DNA of 64,000 nucleotides from Spizellomyces punctatus DAOM BR117 (lineage: Eukaryota; Chytridiomycota; Chytridiomycetes; Spizellomycetales; Spizellomycetaceae): contig NW_015971552.1 of the NCBI RefSeq assembly GCF_000182565.1, forward strand, positions 51,089-115,088, written 5' to 3'. A program made the translations under genes and the position numbers. The notes beneath the pieces were generated by a model, which was not told where the DNA came from, ran no database searches, and worked only from the letters and a program-made list of their open reading frames with translations. Positions within the stretch are counted from its first letter, which is position 1. Each line of letters opens with the position of its first letter. Below, piece by piece: positions 1 through 11,824 of the stretch.

Positions 1-51
1 CAAGAGTTCATCGCCCAACCTGTACATGGAGATCTCATCTTGTTTTGAAAG

Positions 52-678
52 GAATTGCACGACATTCTTGTGCGCCCGCTTCCAAAGGGGTCCCGTCTGA
101 CGGCTATCTTCGATTGTTGTCACAGCGGATCGATCCTGGATCTCCCCTTTACCTACACCGTCGATGGTTCCTTGGAAGTCATTGTTCGTGACAACCGAAA
201 CGAAGCCATCAAAGCTGGTATAAAGGCGGGCCTGGCCTTTTTCAAAAAGGATAATGCCACCGCTCTTAGAGAGGCGAAGCAAGTCTTCTCTCTCCTGACC
301 CAAAAGCCGGATGATCCGGCGCAACATGAGCAAAACGTCAAGCAATATGGATCTGATGCCTTAGTCGTGCAATTTTCTGGGTGTCGAGATGATCAAACCA
401 GCGCGGATGCAAGCATCGGTGGCGAAGCGACGGGAGCAATGAGCTGGGCACTGTTGAAAACTTTGAATGCACACCAGCATCATATGACCTATACCGAAGT
501 CCTTCGCGACACCAGACAACTGCTGCAAGGCCAGTACAAACAAGTAAGTCATGACTTTCAACCAAATGAGGTATCCATCCTTTTTCGTCGGTTTTCTCAA
601 AATTGTGGAATTTAGATCCCTCAAATGTCCACGGGTCACCAAATGGATGTCAGCAGTATGATGTTCTCCGTCATTTAA
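52..678 (+). CDS. Metacaspase (clan CD cysteine protease), C-terminal part
   Basis: The visible part has two exons, 52-543 and 616-678, about 184 residues. The window begins in an upstream intron (acceptor AG at 50-51), so the N-terminus and the catalytic His region are missing. The catalytic cysteine motif FDCCHSGS lies at about 109-132. The end reads KQIPQMSTGHQMD and then a short hydrophobic tail, a typical metacaspase C-terminus, reached by splicing a 72-nt GTAAGT...TTTAG intron. Without that splice the frame stops at 615. Metacaspases are calcium-dependent Arg/Lys-specific proteases of fungi, linked to stress-induced death and protein quality control. The family is clear from the catalytic motif; which paralogue it is cannot be told from a fragment. 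Confidence 0.9.
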
Positions 679-1691
679 GCGTCATGCATTGCCGATTGTG
701 GCCATTAGTTGATATATGTATAAAACCATATTTTTTGTACTTCTGCATATCTTGGGCGTTACCGCAAAATTAAAGAGGACATAATGCACACTTTGGGTTG
801 ATCCCTCTAATTTTGAAACTATCCTGGGCTTTAACGTGTTGGGAGCGTCGGACGGTACCCTGATAGCAAACACTGTTGGGCCCACGCTTATGAAGCCACG
901 TGAAATAGCAAACACACAGCGGAGTATTTTTTTTTTATAACGCAATATACCGGACATTTTCATGCACTTGGCAGCAAGGGATTTCATTATTTGTGAATCT
1001 TTAGGTGTTTATCCTATCATGTTCATCAAACCTCATTCTGTTGCAATGTGACGTATTGTACGCTGAAAATCTACAAGCACCTGCAAACTCTCAACGTTTT
1101 GTCCATTGTTGTGCTGTCAGGGGAGATGGAGGGAACCCTCTGCCCGGACCTTTCCACGGACAAGCAGGGACATTTTAACGCAAGTATTTGGCACAACATG
1201 TTCACATAGCAGATCCAGTATTTGCTGCTTACCTGCTTACTAGTCGCGTAACGCGCAAACAAAAAATGTTCAAACTCCGACTTGCCCATGTCGGTCCCAA
1301 ATCCATTTCACTTCCATACGGTTTTGGCCCTTTGCGCTCCATATGCACATGCAAACAAACAGATAGGCCCGAGTGTACTTGAGACATCCAGGAAAACTCC
1401 GCATAATACAATACTTCAATATAAATATCTTTCAATCATGGAACTATCAGAAAACCCCAGTTACCCGAGCCATTTATGGGTAAGCCCATCTCGAGCCCAG
1501 CTTGAGCACTGCTGGCCCGGGTCTGCCTGAGAGAGTTTCTTATCATTAATGGAAACTCTATCAGACATAAAAGCAGCCGTCCTCCCAGTCATCCCCCTCC
1601 ACCATCGCTGCTCGCCCGTCCTAATTTTGATCAAGGTCGGTCGTCTACTACTCTATCTTTTCCTTGTTTCTGCATCACTCTCCGGGACACA
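679..1691. other. Intergenic, about 1 kb
   Basis: This stretch holds the 3' flank of the metacaspase gene and the upstream region of the Ser/Ala-rich wall-protein gene. A pyrimidine-rich tract lies just before that start (about 1640-1690). Short ORFs on both strands show no conserved motif and no plausible splice partners. Confidence 0.5.
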
Positions 1692-4600
1692 ATGTTCGGC
1701 AAGCAGAACAAGTCCAAGAAACTCTTTTGGCTCGCCATCGCCGCCCTCGGCGCCGGTCTCGGCGTTGGTGTCATCGCCCAAAGCACCGTCGGGAAGGGTA
1801 CATACAAGCGCGTTGGAGACTTTGTCGGTAACACTACCCTCCTCAGCGCTTGCGAGCTCGCCTGTATCGACACTCTCGAGGTGGTCCCTGGCTCCAACAC
1901 TGCCACGATCAAGGGTGACAAGGCCAGCAATTCCACTGTTGCCAACTGTGTTTGCAAATCCTTCCAAGTAACCGTGACCGCCAATGGTGTCTCTGCCTCT
2001 AACATTCAGCTCGTTGAGGGCGGGCCCACCTGGACGGTCAGCGGCAACTACACCGCGCCATCCGGCTCGACTGCTACTACTTCCACGAGCTCTTCGAACT
2101 CCACTACCTCCACCAGTACTTCCGCTGCCGCCGGCGGCGGCAGCGGCGCGGCGAGCTCAAGCGCAGGCGGCGCTGGCGGCGGCAGCAGCCCGACTCCTAG
2201 CGGCGGCGTGGGCGGCAATGGGATAGACACCTCTACATCAGGTTCGGGATCTGTTTCAGCATACTCTTCGGCAGTTGTGTCGGCTTCTAACCCTGCGTCG
2301 ACTCCATCATCTCCCCAATCTTCTTCTGCTGCCGGAATCTCATCCCAATCTGGATCTATCTCCTCCGCTGCTTCTTCAACACCCGCGGCTTCATCACAAT
2401 CTTCTGCCGGGTCAATCTCATCCGCTGCGTCCTCCGCTTCCGGATCGGCTTCATCTGGTTCCTCTGCGGCTCCCACATCGGTTTCTTCCGGATCAATCTC
2501 GTCCGCTGCTTCGTCTTCTGGATCGGCCTCTGGTTCCTCTGCGGCCCCAACTTCGGCTTCTTCCGGATCAATCTCGTCCGCTGCTTCGTCTTCTGGATCG
2601 GCCTCTGGTTCCTCTGCGGCCCCAACATCGGTTTCTTCCGGATCAATCTCGTCCGCTGCTTCGTCTTCTGGATCGGCCTCTGGTTCCTCTGCGGCCCCAA
2701 CCTCGGTTTCTTCCGGATCAATCTCGTCCGCTGCTTCGTCTTCTGGATCGGCCTCTGGTTCCTCTGCGGCCCCAACCTCGGTTTCTTCCGGATCAATCTC
2801 ATCCGCTGCTTCGTCTTCTGGATCGGCCTCTGGTTCCTCTGCGGCCCCAACCTCGGTTTCTTCCGGATCAATCTCATCCGCTGCTTCGTCTGCTTCCGGA
2901 TCTGCCTCGTCTGCTTCCTCTGCGGCCCCAACCTCTTCGGCACCATCGTCCTCTGCTGGCGTCGCTTCTTCTTCTTCCGCCTCCGGATCGGTTTCATCGT
3001 CTGCCGCTGGATCTTCTTCCTCGGCTGCAGCTACTTCCTCCGCTGGAGCATCATCGTCTGCCGCTGCTGCTTCTTCTTCGGCTGCAGCTACTACTTCTGC
3101 TGCAGCATCTTCATTCGGCAGATGCTTCATCCGCTGGACATCTTCTACATCGGCAGCTGCATCGTCCTCTGAGCAAACTCGTCAGCCGGCGNNNNNNNNN
3201 NNNNNNNNNNNNNNNNNNNNNNNNNNNNNNNNNNNNNNNNNNNNNNNNNNNNNNNNNNNNNNNNNNNNNNNNNNNNNNNNNNNNNNNNNNNNNNNNNNNN
3301 NNNNNNNNNNNNNNNNNNNNNNNNNNNNNNNNNNNNNNNNNNNNNNNNNNNNNNNNNNNNNNNNNNNNNNNNNNNNNNNNNNNNNNNNNNNNNNNNNNNN
3401 NNNNNNNNNNNNNNNNTCTCTGCTGAATCATCCTCTCGGGCTGCTGGATCTCCTCCGACGGCGGCACCTACATCCTCCGCTGGATCATCCTCCGTCCCGT
3501 CGCTGGATCCTCTTCCTCGGCTGCACCTACATCCTCTGCTGGATCATCCCTCGTCCGCCGCCGGATCTTCTTCCTCGGCTGCACCTACCTCCTCCGCTGG
3601 ATCATCCTCGTCCGCCGCCGGTTCTTCTTCGTCGGCTGCACCTACCTCTTCTGCTGAATCATCCTCTTCGGCTGCTGGATCCTCCTCCGCGGCGGCACCT
3701 ACATCCTCCGCTGGATCATCCTCGTCCGTCGCTGGATCCTCTTCCTCGGCTGCACCTACATCCTCTGCTGAATCATCCTCTTCGGCTGCTGGATCTTCTT
3801 CCTCCTCGGCTGCACCTACCTCCTCGGCTGAATCATCCTCTTCCGCTGCTGGATCTTCTTCCTCCTCGGCTGCACCTACCTCCTCGGCTGAATCATCCTC
3901 TTCCGCTGCTGGATCTTCTTCCTCCTCGGCTGCACCTACCTCCTCGGCTGAATCATCCTCTTCCGCTGCTGGATCTTCTTCCTCCTCGGCTGCACCTACC
4001 TCCTCGGCTGAATCATCCTCTTCCGCTGCTGGATCTTCTTCCTCCTCGGCTGCACCTACCTCCTCGGCTGAATCATCCTCTTCCGCTGCTGGATCTTCTT
4101 CTTCCTCGGCTGCACCTACCTCTTCTGCCCAATCATCCTCTTCGGCTGCTGAAACCTCTTCCTCGGTTGCATCTTCCTCTTCTGCCGAATCTTCCTCTTC
4201 GGCTGCACCTACCTCCTCTGCTGAATCTTCCTCTTCGGCTGCCGCTTCCTCCTCTGCCGAATCTTCCTCTTCGGCTGCACCTACCTCCTCTGCTGAATCT
4301 TCCTCTTCGGCTGCCGCTTCCTCCTCTGCCGAATCTTCCTCTTCGGCCGAACCTACCTCCTCTGCTGAATCTTCCTCTTCGGCTGCCGCTTCCTCCTCTG
4401 CCGAATCTTCCTCTTCGGCCGAACCTACCTCTTCTGCTGAATCATCGTCCTCTGCGGAATCTTCCTCTTCGGCTGAATCGTCCTCATCCGCCGAATCTTC
4501 CTCGTCGGCTGAATCTTCCTCTTCCGCCGAACCTACCTCGTCTGCTGAATCTTCCTCGTCGGCTGAACCTACCTCGTCTGCTGAATCTTCCTCCTCTTCC

Positions 4601-4903
4601 GAATCTGCGTCGGAATCCCCATCTGAATCTTCCTCTGACTCTTCTTCATCGGATGAAGCAACCCCTACGAGCACTGGAGGATCCAGGCGCCGTGTGCGTC
4701 GTGAGCTTTTCGCCCGTCAAGCCAGCACCCCAGCCACGATTGTCCTCAAGCTCGGCACTGGAGCCAACACGGTCCAAGGTACCTACGAACGCACCAGCAC
4801 CGACACCCCTGGTCTTGACAGCGGTGCAAGCTCTCTCGGCCACTCTTTGGCTGCCATGTTTGCTGCTGTCTTGGCTGTCTTGGCTGGTGTATTCGCCTTC
4901 TAA
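1692..4903 (+). CDS. Ser/Ala-rich, repeat-containing GPI-anchored cell-surface protein (interrupted by assembly gap)
   Basis: The N-terminus has a basic stretch and a hydrophobic segment (residues about 11-30, LFWLAIAALGAGLGVGVI) acting as signal peptide. A roughly 90-residue region follows with four cysteines (LSACELACID and NCVCKSF). The rest is almost entirely Ser, Ala, Gly, Thr and Pro in tandem repeats. The end is a Ser/Gly site before a hydrophobic tail (SSLGHSLAAMFAAVLAVLAG), a typical GPI-attachment signal, and stops at 4903. The frame before the gap (3192-3416) differs from the frame of the Ser/Ala repeats and GPI tail after it. Small indels near 3116, 3136, 3497 and 3549 also disturb the repeat pattern, so the middle is unreliable. 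It is probably a heavily O-glycosylated wall or adhesin-type stalk; no ligand-binding domain is recognised. Confidence 0.7.
2481..2930 (+). repeat. Tandem array of 75-bp units (25-residue Ser/Gly/Ala repeat)
   Basis: Six near-identical 75-bp units start at 2481, 2556, 2631, 2706, 2781 and 2856 and encode variants of SSGSISSAASSSGSASGSS followed by AAPTSV. Unit length is a multiple of three, so copy-number change keeps the frame. Differences between units are mostly single bases, implying recent expansion or homogenisation. Confidence 0.9.
3192..3416. other. Assembly gap (225 N)
   Basis: A run of N inside the repeat-rich wall-protein gene. The flanks are low-complexity repeats, which explains the failed assembly. 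The true length is unknown, so the frame across the gap cannot be deduced. Confidence 0.99.
3781..4140 (+). repeat. Tandem array of 60-bp units (20-residue repeat)
   Basis: Four units starting at 3841, 3901, 3961 and 4021 are identical over 60 bp. Imperfect copies flank them at 3781 and 4081. In the Ser/Ala frame each encodes SAAGSSSSSAAPTSSAESSS. The exact identity indicates very recent duplication, or collapse or expansion in assembly. Confidence 0.93.
4190..4440 (+). repeat. Tandem array of about 72-bp units (24-residue repeat)
   Basis: Matching segments recur at 72-bp spacing (4201, 4273, 4345, 4417) and encode Ser/Ala-rich units with regularly spaced SSAESS. This is a third repeat period within the same gene. 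Confidence 0.8.
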
Positions 4904-5869
4904 GCGGATTGACCTTTTTATACATCGCATCATAGTGTGATGGGGATGGGCTATATTTTGCATCTGTGTCTTGCTTGTAATGGAATACCAACAATAGAAT
5001 CGTAGCTGTTTTTGTTCACAGTTTTTGCTATTGGTCGACATGTCCCCCATTCGTTTACGGTGTCAAGCTGTGGCAGACCTCATTTTTCGCAAAGGATATA
5101 CAGAAAAAGATGATGTTGCACCTAAAAACCTTCCAGCATCAAAGGTCAACTTTTACATGTTTGTCGATGGTCAAACTGCTTGCATGGTGCACAACGTGAA
5201 AGATGGCGGATGTACGTTTGCAACCACATAGCAAATGTTTAGATGATACGGGTGTGACATAAAGCCGTCGACGAAGACATGTGGCATTTGGCCACTACGC
5301 CGACAGATTGTTTCTCCATCATATCTGATGTCCATGAAAGCGTGCCTTTTTGCCAAAGTACTGCTGTCCGACAGCAAGTGAGACCTTTGAGTAGTTGGGT
5401 AGACTCGAGTTAGCCTCTACCCTCCGAACAGCTGTCTGGTTTGCTGTAACGAAGCCAAACTCTTTGCGCAAGTTGCAGGCGAGTAAGGTGGCAGGTATGC
5501 TTCCGAATCAATCATTGCCTCTTCTCCAGTCCTTTTCGTTGGCTTCTTGGCCAGAGTTCAAAGCGCTTGTTCAAATGCCCATGCACTCAAAATGTTTGTT
5601 TTCCAGAAAGTCTACTAGTTAAAGCGTAAAAAGTTGTGGCACAAGGCGCCAATCGACGAGAACTCTTCGCGTCCGCTTTTTGCAGTTTTCTTGCGGGCGA
5701 TTGGAGTAGATATTGACCGATAGCCAAGGAAAAAAAACACAAGCAGAGCTGTAGGAAGTAGCAAAGACGTTGTGTTCGTGAGGGAGAACAAGAACGCAGA
5801 CTTTACCTTCTTCACGGAAACGCCTTGTGGAGACTGATCTAGCTAGTTCCTGGAGATCGCAAGGCCGTC
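4904..5869. other. Intergenic, about 1 kb
   Basis: It contains the 3' flank of the GPI-protein gene and the presumed promoter and leader of the AMP deaminase gene. ORFs here are under 80 codons and show no family motif. No RNA gene or repeat is seen. Confidence 0.5.
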
Positions 5870-8800
5870 ATGGCACGTTCTTCCAACTCTCCACTGCCGG
5901 GAACCTTGGGTCCTGAAGGCCCAGAAGGCCCCAATATGCGCCGTCAACCATCCTCTCTAGGCCCGAGCTGGAGTCGAAGTGTCAGTTTTCTAGATTCTGA
6001 TGTCCTGCCGAGTCCAGTGCCCTCACGACGGGCCTTCAATCCCTTTTACAGTGGGTATCTTGACTGCTTTGTTCCATGATACTATTTATCCTAAGTTGGT
6101 TGCTCTCTTCAACCATAGATTATCATGCAGACCGCGCAATGCAGGAGGTAGCACCACAAAGAGTAACGCTTTAATACCCACTGCTGACGTTCGATATATT
6201 TGTGCACAATTGTAGGAGGACACTAAATACTGGGCTCATCGTCTCACCAAGGCAGAAACAGAGCCGTTTGCAGGAAACTCCTTGTCTAGGGACTCATCAC
6301 ATGGATCAGACATTCCCCATTCTCAAACAGCTCTCAACGAGCTTCACCGATTTCCATCCCTGAGCCTTGCCGAAAGAATGGCCGAATATGCGGGCGCACC
6401 GGTCACATCGGAGGTGGTGGCAAAGTACTCTAAAGCCGAGATTAAAGGTTTGCCAATGTTGGTCTACGTCAATTTCCAATCGTGCTTGACACTGAACTCT
6501 GCTTTTCGGTTTCAGACAAAGAACTTAGTGATGAACTCCAGATGATATTCGAGTCTCTCCAGAAATGTCTACAATTGAGGAAGAGATACATGATGGGCAG
6601 TTATCAGTGCGCTGGTGACAATCCAAAAGACGCAGAAGACTGGGAAATTTATCCACCCCCGCCGCCTCCGAGTTATCCTCCGCCGGATGAGGCAGACACG
6701 ACCACCTTCGTTCCCGAAGCGCCACCACCTCAAGAGGAGTTTGATATTTCAAAGTGTCGGATACCGGAGGCTGACACAGTACGTTGAAAGTGCGGGCTGC
6801 TGAATACACCAGCTGACAACTGTCTTGCGTCTTTTTCACGTAGCGTCATTTCAAGCTACGCGATGACGGTGTTTTTCAGATTTACAGTAGTCAGGGGGGT
6901 GGGTAACAAGTGGAGTATTTAACTTTCGACCTCATACTGATATTGCGGGACCCGCAGATGCCGAAGGAAATTCGCATCCCTTGTGTGAGGTGCCATCCAT
7001 TAAGGATTATTTCGTTGATATGGACTATATTCTCAACGTCATATCGGATGGTCCAACAAAAAGCTTTGCGTTCCGTAGGCTTCGCTACCTGGAGAGTAAA
7101 TTTCATATGTATGTACTCCTGAACGAGTACCAGGAAATTGCAGACTCCAAGGTATTCTCCTTGCTTCTGTTCTGTCTAAGGAGCTGGTTTGTAACTAATG
7201 TGCGCACGTCAGCGGGTACCACATCGGGATTTCTACAATGTGCGGAAGGTCGATACGCACGTACACCACTCCTCTAGCATGAATCAGAAGCACCTTCTCC
7301 GGTTCATCAAGTACAAATTGAAGAAAAGTCCGAATGTAAGCAGACATATCTTTACGATCCATGAATTGCTAGTAATCTCCGAACCTCTCTTGCCAGGATG
7401 TCGTCATCTTTCGTGACAATCAGCACCTCACGCTCAAAGAAGTATTTCAAAGTCTGCATCTCACAGCGTACGACCTTAGTATTGACACTCTTGATATGCA
7501 CGTAAGTGGCCTCGTGATATTGCAATGCTCCCTGTTATCTAATTTACTTTATTTCTGCCTTCAGGCGCATAAGGATTCGTTTCATCGCTTTGACAAATTC
7601 AACCTCAAGTACAATCCTATTGGCGAATCTCGCCTCAGGGAAATTTTCATGAAAACGGATAACTACATTAATGGCCGATATCTCGCCGAATTGACGAAAG
7701 GTGCGTTCCTGTTTGACGCATATCGGACTGCTTTGTAAGTCAACGTATGACGATGTTCACATTTCAACAGAGGTGTTCTCCGATCTTGAGGCTAGCAAGT
7801 ATCAGATGGCTGAATATCGTGTATCCATCTATGGGCGGTATGCATGGCGGACTTTACCAACCTACGAAGCAGTGCAAATAGACGTTCTCAAACGATCTCG
7901 TTTATAGGTCGACTCAAGAATGGGACAAACTGGCAAAATGGGTTGTAGAAAACAAGCTATTCTCCAACAATGTACGATGGTTGGTGCAGGTTCCACGTCT
8001 GTATGATGTCTACAAAAAGTCGAATTCCATCAAAAGTTTCGAAGACGTTGTGCGAAGTGAGTACGTGAATTTCCAGTTTGCGCGCTGTGCAGAAGTTGCT
8101 TAACTAGCATTATTATGGGTTAGACGTATTTCAACCTCTGTTCGAGGTGACAAAGGACCCGAGTAGTCATCCAGAACTGCACATTTTTTTGCAACGCGTT
8201 GTGGGCTTTGACAGTGTGGATGACGAGAGTAAGGCTGAGCGACGGACGTACAAGAAATATCCGTATCCAAAAAATTGGGACATTCCTTTGAATCCTCCGT
8301 ATTCTTACTGGCTTTACTACATGTACGCGAACATGTCTACACTCAATTGGTGGCGAAAGGAGCGCGGATTCAGTAAGTCGTCAATTGGGCTGATCCCTTT
8401 TGAAGTGCTTCTCTGTAACTCTTTTCTCTGCCTTAGATACATTTGTGCTCAGACCGCATGCTGGTGAAGCCGGGGATACGGACCATTTGACATCGGCGTT
8501 TTTGACGTCCCATAGCATCAGTCACGGCATCTTGCTCCGCAAAGTTCCTGCTGTACAATACCTGTATGTCTGCGCTGACTTCCCGTGGCGTTTTCGCCAG
8601 TGGACTGAAAGCCTATTTTGGTAGATACTACTTGGACCAAATAGGCATTGCAATGTCGCCGTTATCAAATAACGCCTTATTCCTGACGTACGAACGCAAC
8701 CCTTTCCTGAACTTCTTCCAACGTGGGCTGAATGTTTCGCTCTCGACGGATGATCCCTTGCAGTTCCATTTCACAAAGGAGCCCTTGACCGAAGAATATA

Positions 8801-9707
8801 GTGTTGCCGCTCAGGTTTGTCCATTCTTCACTACATTCGATCATCTCGATGGCTCTAACGCGTGAATATATGTCAGATTTGGAAACTATCTTCAACCGAT
8901 ATGTGTGAGATCGCTCGCAACAGTTGCTTGCAAAGTGGATGGGAAATGCAGATTAAGAAGCATTGGTTGGGTGAAAGATGTAACCTGCATGGTCCGGCGG
9001 GCAATGGTATGGCTATTAGACTAGAGATTGTGATCCATTTGCAAACCCCACTGATAATACTATCCCGGGCAGCTATTCACAAGACGAATGTGCCCAATAT
9101 CCGTCTGGCCTATCGGTACCAAACCCTCATGGAAGAGCGGTATATGGTCCTTGGATCAAAGTGGCGAGCTCAAGGCATTATTGAAGACTCTGCACCCAGC
9201 ACCGAGATGCAGGATACAGCAATCGTCGCGGAAGACCAGCACAAGGTTGCAGTTAGCAGTCACCTTCTTCCTGGGGACTTTAGAGAACTGCAAGCCAGTG
9301 CTCTGCTCGCGGAACAAGAGGACATCATGGCTGCTGACGGTAGTTACATTGGAGGGATCGATGAAGACGACAAACCACCATCCCGCAATGACCCTTCCCC
9401 AGGCGGGCGCAGAAAGACAATTCCGTCAGTCGTGTCAAAAGCTGCACCTATTTCGATTGCCCCAGAACCTCTTCTCCGCATGAATTCTCCTACCTCGACG
9501 CCGAAAGAGTACTTTAACAGCCCGACGATGACGGGAGGCGTTTTCAAGGATGATGTGAATGCGCCTTTTCTTGCGTTGGACGCTCCTGCGCTGCCCGTCA
9601 TCCCGATAGGCGACACTGGTTTGATTCCAGGAGCGCATCTCGTAGCGGAAAAGAAACAATTGAAGAAATCGCTCGACGCTTCTGACACTATCCAAGACAA
9701 GTTTTGA
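5870..9707 (+). CDS. AMD1: AMP deaminase (AMP aminohydrolase)
   Basis: Converts AMP to IMP and ammonia in the purine nucleotide cycle, cytosolic. Sixteen exons: 5870-6050, 6119-6147, 6216-6447, 6516-6778, 6844-6886, 6958-7151, 7213-7335, 7397-7501, 7565-7700, 7771-7837, 7908-8056, 8124-8372, 8437-8563, 8625-8814, 8877-9006, 9073-9707, giving about 950 residues. Diagnostic segments are [16 protein letters not shown], the metal-binding [19 protein letters not shown] (about residue 329), [13 protein letters not shown], and [17 protein letters not shown] (about residue 673). The extended, variable N-terminus carries a proline run ([11 protein letters not shown]). The tail of about 200 residues after the catalytic domain is Ser/Pro-rich and probably disordered. 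The last intron (9007-9072, 66 nt) is stop-free and in frame. The donor at 6887 could alternatively be at 6899, same phase. Start chosen as the first ATG with continuous coding. Confidence 0.96.
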
Positions 9708-9893
9708 ACAATATATCTGTATTTTTTTGCACAAGTTTTTGAAGTTTGGATTATTTATATTATGAAACACGTGATTTAATACTTTGGTAATGATCCAGTG
9801 GCGGTGTCCCGTTTCCGTTTCCGTTTCCGATGCAGTTTGCCGTGCAGCTCATGACTTAACAATCAACGACGAAATTACTTTGTACAGCAAATC

Positions 9894-11824
9894 ATGATAG
9901 TGTGGCCTCTTCTTAATTTGAACTTTGCCTGTGAAAAGTGCCAGACTGGTCACCGCAATGGCAGCTGTGCGCACACTGACCGAAAGCTCTTGGAAATACG
10001 TTCGAAAGGACGACCCACTTCTCAGTGCTCTCACTGTCGAGCACGACGAAAAGAAGGCGTGGGTCACTCGCATCATCGATGTATGTGTGGAGATGGGTCT
10101 ACCATACTGAGAAAGAAGGTGCAAGGTCAGCACAACTCTGCTTTACATGCTACATGAGAAGTATATGCAGTATACTGATTCGAAACACAGTTCATTTTGA
10201 TCCCAATGTCATTCTTGTGTTCACTCCGGAGCGAAGTAATGTAGATGCTTTGCGAAAGCAGCTCGAAGACACACCAAAGAGCACGTTGCTGATAAGAAGA
10301 AAGGCAAAGGGTGGTAAAGGAACTGGCGGTGAGGGTTCAGAAGCGGACGCTCTTGAGATAAGTTATACCCATGTAGACGTCATTGAAGAGTCGGTGAATT
10401 TGGATTTGAAGAAGATGATGGGTATGTTAGCATTAATTGCCTTTCGGTGGATGAGGTTAACATGATTCAAATGTGTTTGACTTGCAGAGAATCCGTGTAC
10501 CTGCCAATTTGGTGGTACTTGCATTTGTTCAGAACTTCCGCCATCAAAGTCATGCGGCAGCGTAAAAGCAAAGAAATTCACCGCATCAAACTCTGCACAG
10601 CGTCCTGGCCTGGCATCATCCGCCCTTCTTGCCAACATTGCTGCGTATCCACGACCTATCGAGATCGGTCCTCCCCCAACATCATCACCCTTTCCGTACG
10701 CAGCTGGAATTGCCATTCCAGCTCTTCCACCGATGATGGGACATCAGCCCATCCTTCCAATGCCTCATCCTGGACAATTGGGGCCACTAGTACCTCCTAT
10801 AGGAGGTGCCTCAACAGCCGTCATGAACCAACGTGTACCCACCCTCCTACCCAGCGGACTTTCCATGCCAACAAATCCATCATTTGCTGGCGCAATGAAA
10901 TCTAACCAGCAATTTACGGATACAGGAGGACACGATCCTGAGCTTCTTTCCGCGTTATTCGCCCTGCAACAGGGCGGTGCTGTCGGTCAAGGAATGCCGC
11001 TACAACCGATATCTGGAAACAGTATCAATTCTCCAATGCTGGAGACCCAAAGCTCATCCAGCTGTTGTACTGGGAGGCGCAATACTCAAGACATATGGGC
11101 TTCCGCTCCCAAAAGCTGTTGTGGCGGGATTTCAGAATCAAAACCTGTCAGAGGTGGATGCTGTGGCAGCGTGGCACCACCACCGCGGAATGCTACTCGC
11201 TGTGGATGTCAGGGTAATAGTGTCCCGTCAGGAGGATGCTGCGGTGGAGGGTCACCGATCCCAGTGCAAAACGGCTGCTGCGGCACTTCAAGTGGAAAAT
11301 CGGCAAGCGGATGTTGTGGAAGTAGGACAGCGGAGCCGGTGTCGAATGTAGGCACCTGTGGTGGGTCATCATTGGCTCCAAGCAGAGGCAGCTCTTGCTG
11401 TGGTACATCAAGCAGTTGTGGATGCTCGGGGGGTGGTTGTGGATGCTCAGGTGGAGGATGTGGGAGTACATCCGGGAGCCCTTACGAGTCGAGAAGCGAT
11501 CTGGATGCCAAGGACCCAGCGGAACCACATTCACCAACTTGCGAATGTGGATGCCATCAAGACAGAAAGGACTGCGAAGACTGTGCCGCAGATCTATGCT
11601 CCGTCCACCTGATGCGAATATTGAGCAACGGGAGCGTTGGGGGCGACATGCACGACGCTGCGTCCCAAAGTGCCGCTCCAGGAGCTCAACCGTCGTGTTG
11701 TGGGGGGAATGATGCATTTGATATGTCTGAAATGCGAAATGCCTTGTGTGGTTGCGGGTGTGGTGGAGCAAAGTCTGGATCTGGGTTTGAAACCGAAGGG
11801 CAATTGTGTAGATGTGGCACTTGA
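9894..11824 (+). CDS. Copper-fist transcription factor with Cys-rich C-terminal half
   Basis: Exons 9894-10125, 10191-10421 and 10488-11824, about 599 residues. The N-terminal zinc/DNA-binding copper fist is plain: FACEKCQTGHRNGSCAHTDR, then IRSKGRPTSQCSHCRARR with the KGRP minor-groove motif, then HHRCMC. A separate C-x-C-x5-C-x-C cluster (CTCQFGGTCIC) lies at about residue 158. From about residue 345 there are many CCG and CxC motifs (SCCGG, CGCSGGGCGC, CECGCHQDRKDCEDC), the kind of clusters that bind Cu(I) in Ace1/Mac1/Cuf1 regulators. It is probably a nuclear copper-responsive regulator of uptake or detoxification genes; activator or repressor cannot be told. The start is uncertain, because residues 2-10 differ from the usual family start, and the first donor (GTCAGC) was chosen by phase. 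Confidence 0.88.

Noticed and set aside
2048-4674. Long acidic ORFs on the minus strand opposite the wall protein (360 and 376 codons)
   Set aside because: They are mirror images of Ser/Ala codon repeats (Glu/Asp/Ala-rich), have no domain, and exist only because the repeat lacks stops on the other strand.
3417-4940. Leu/Pro/His-rich continuation of the plus-strand frame after the gap, ending at 4940
   Set aside because: The Ser/Ala frame two bases away continues the repeat logic and ends in a proper GPI signal at 4903. The Leu/Pro frame is an artefact of N-translation and gap length.
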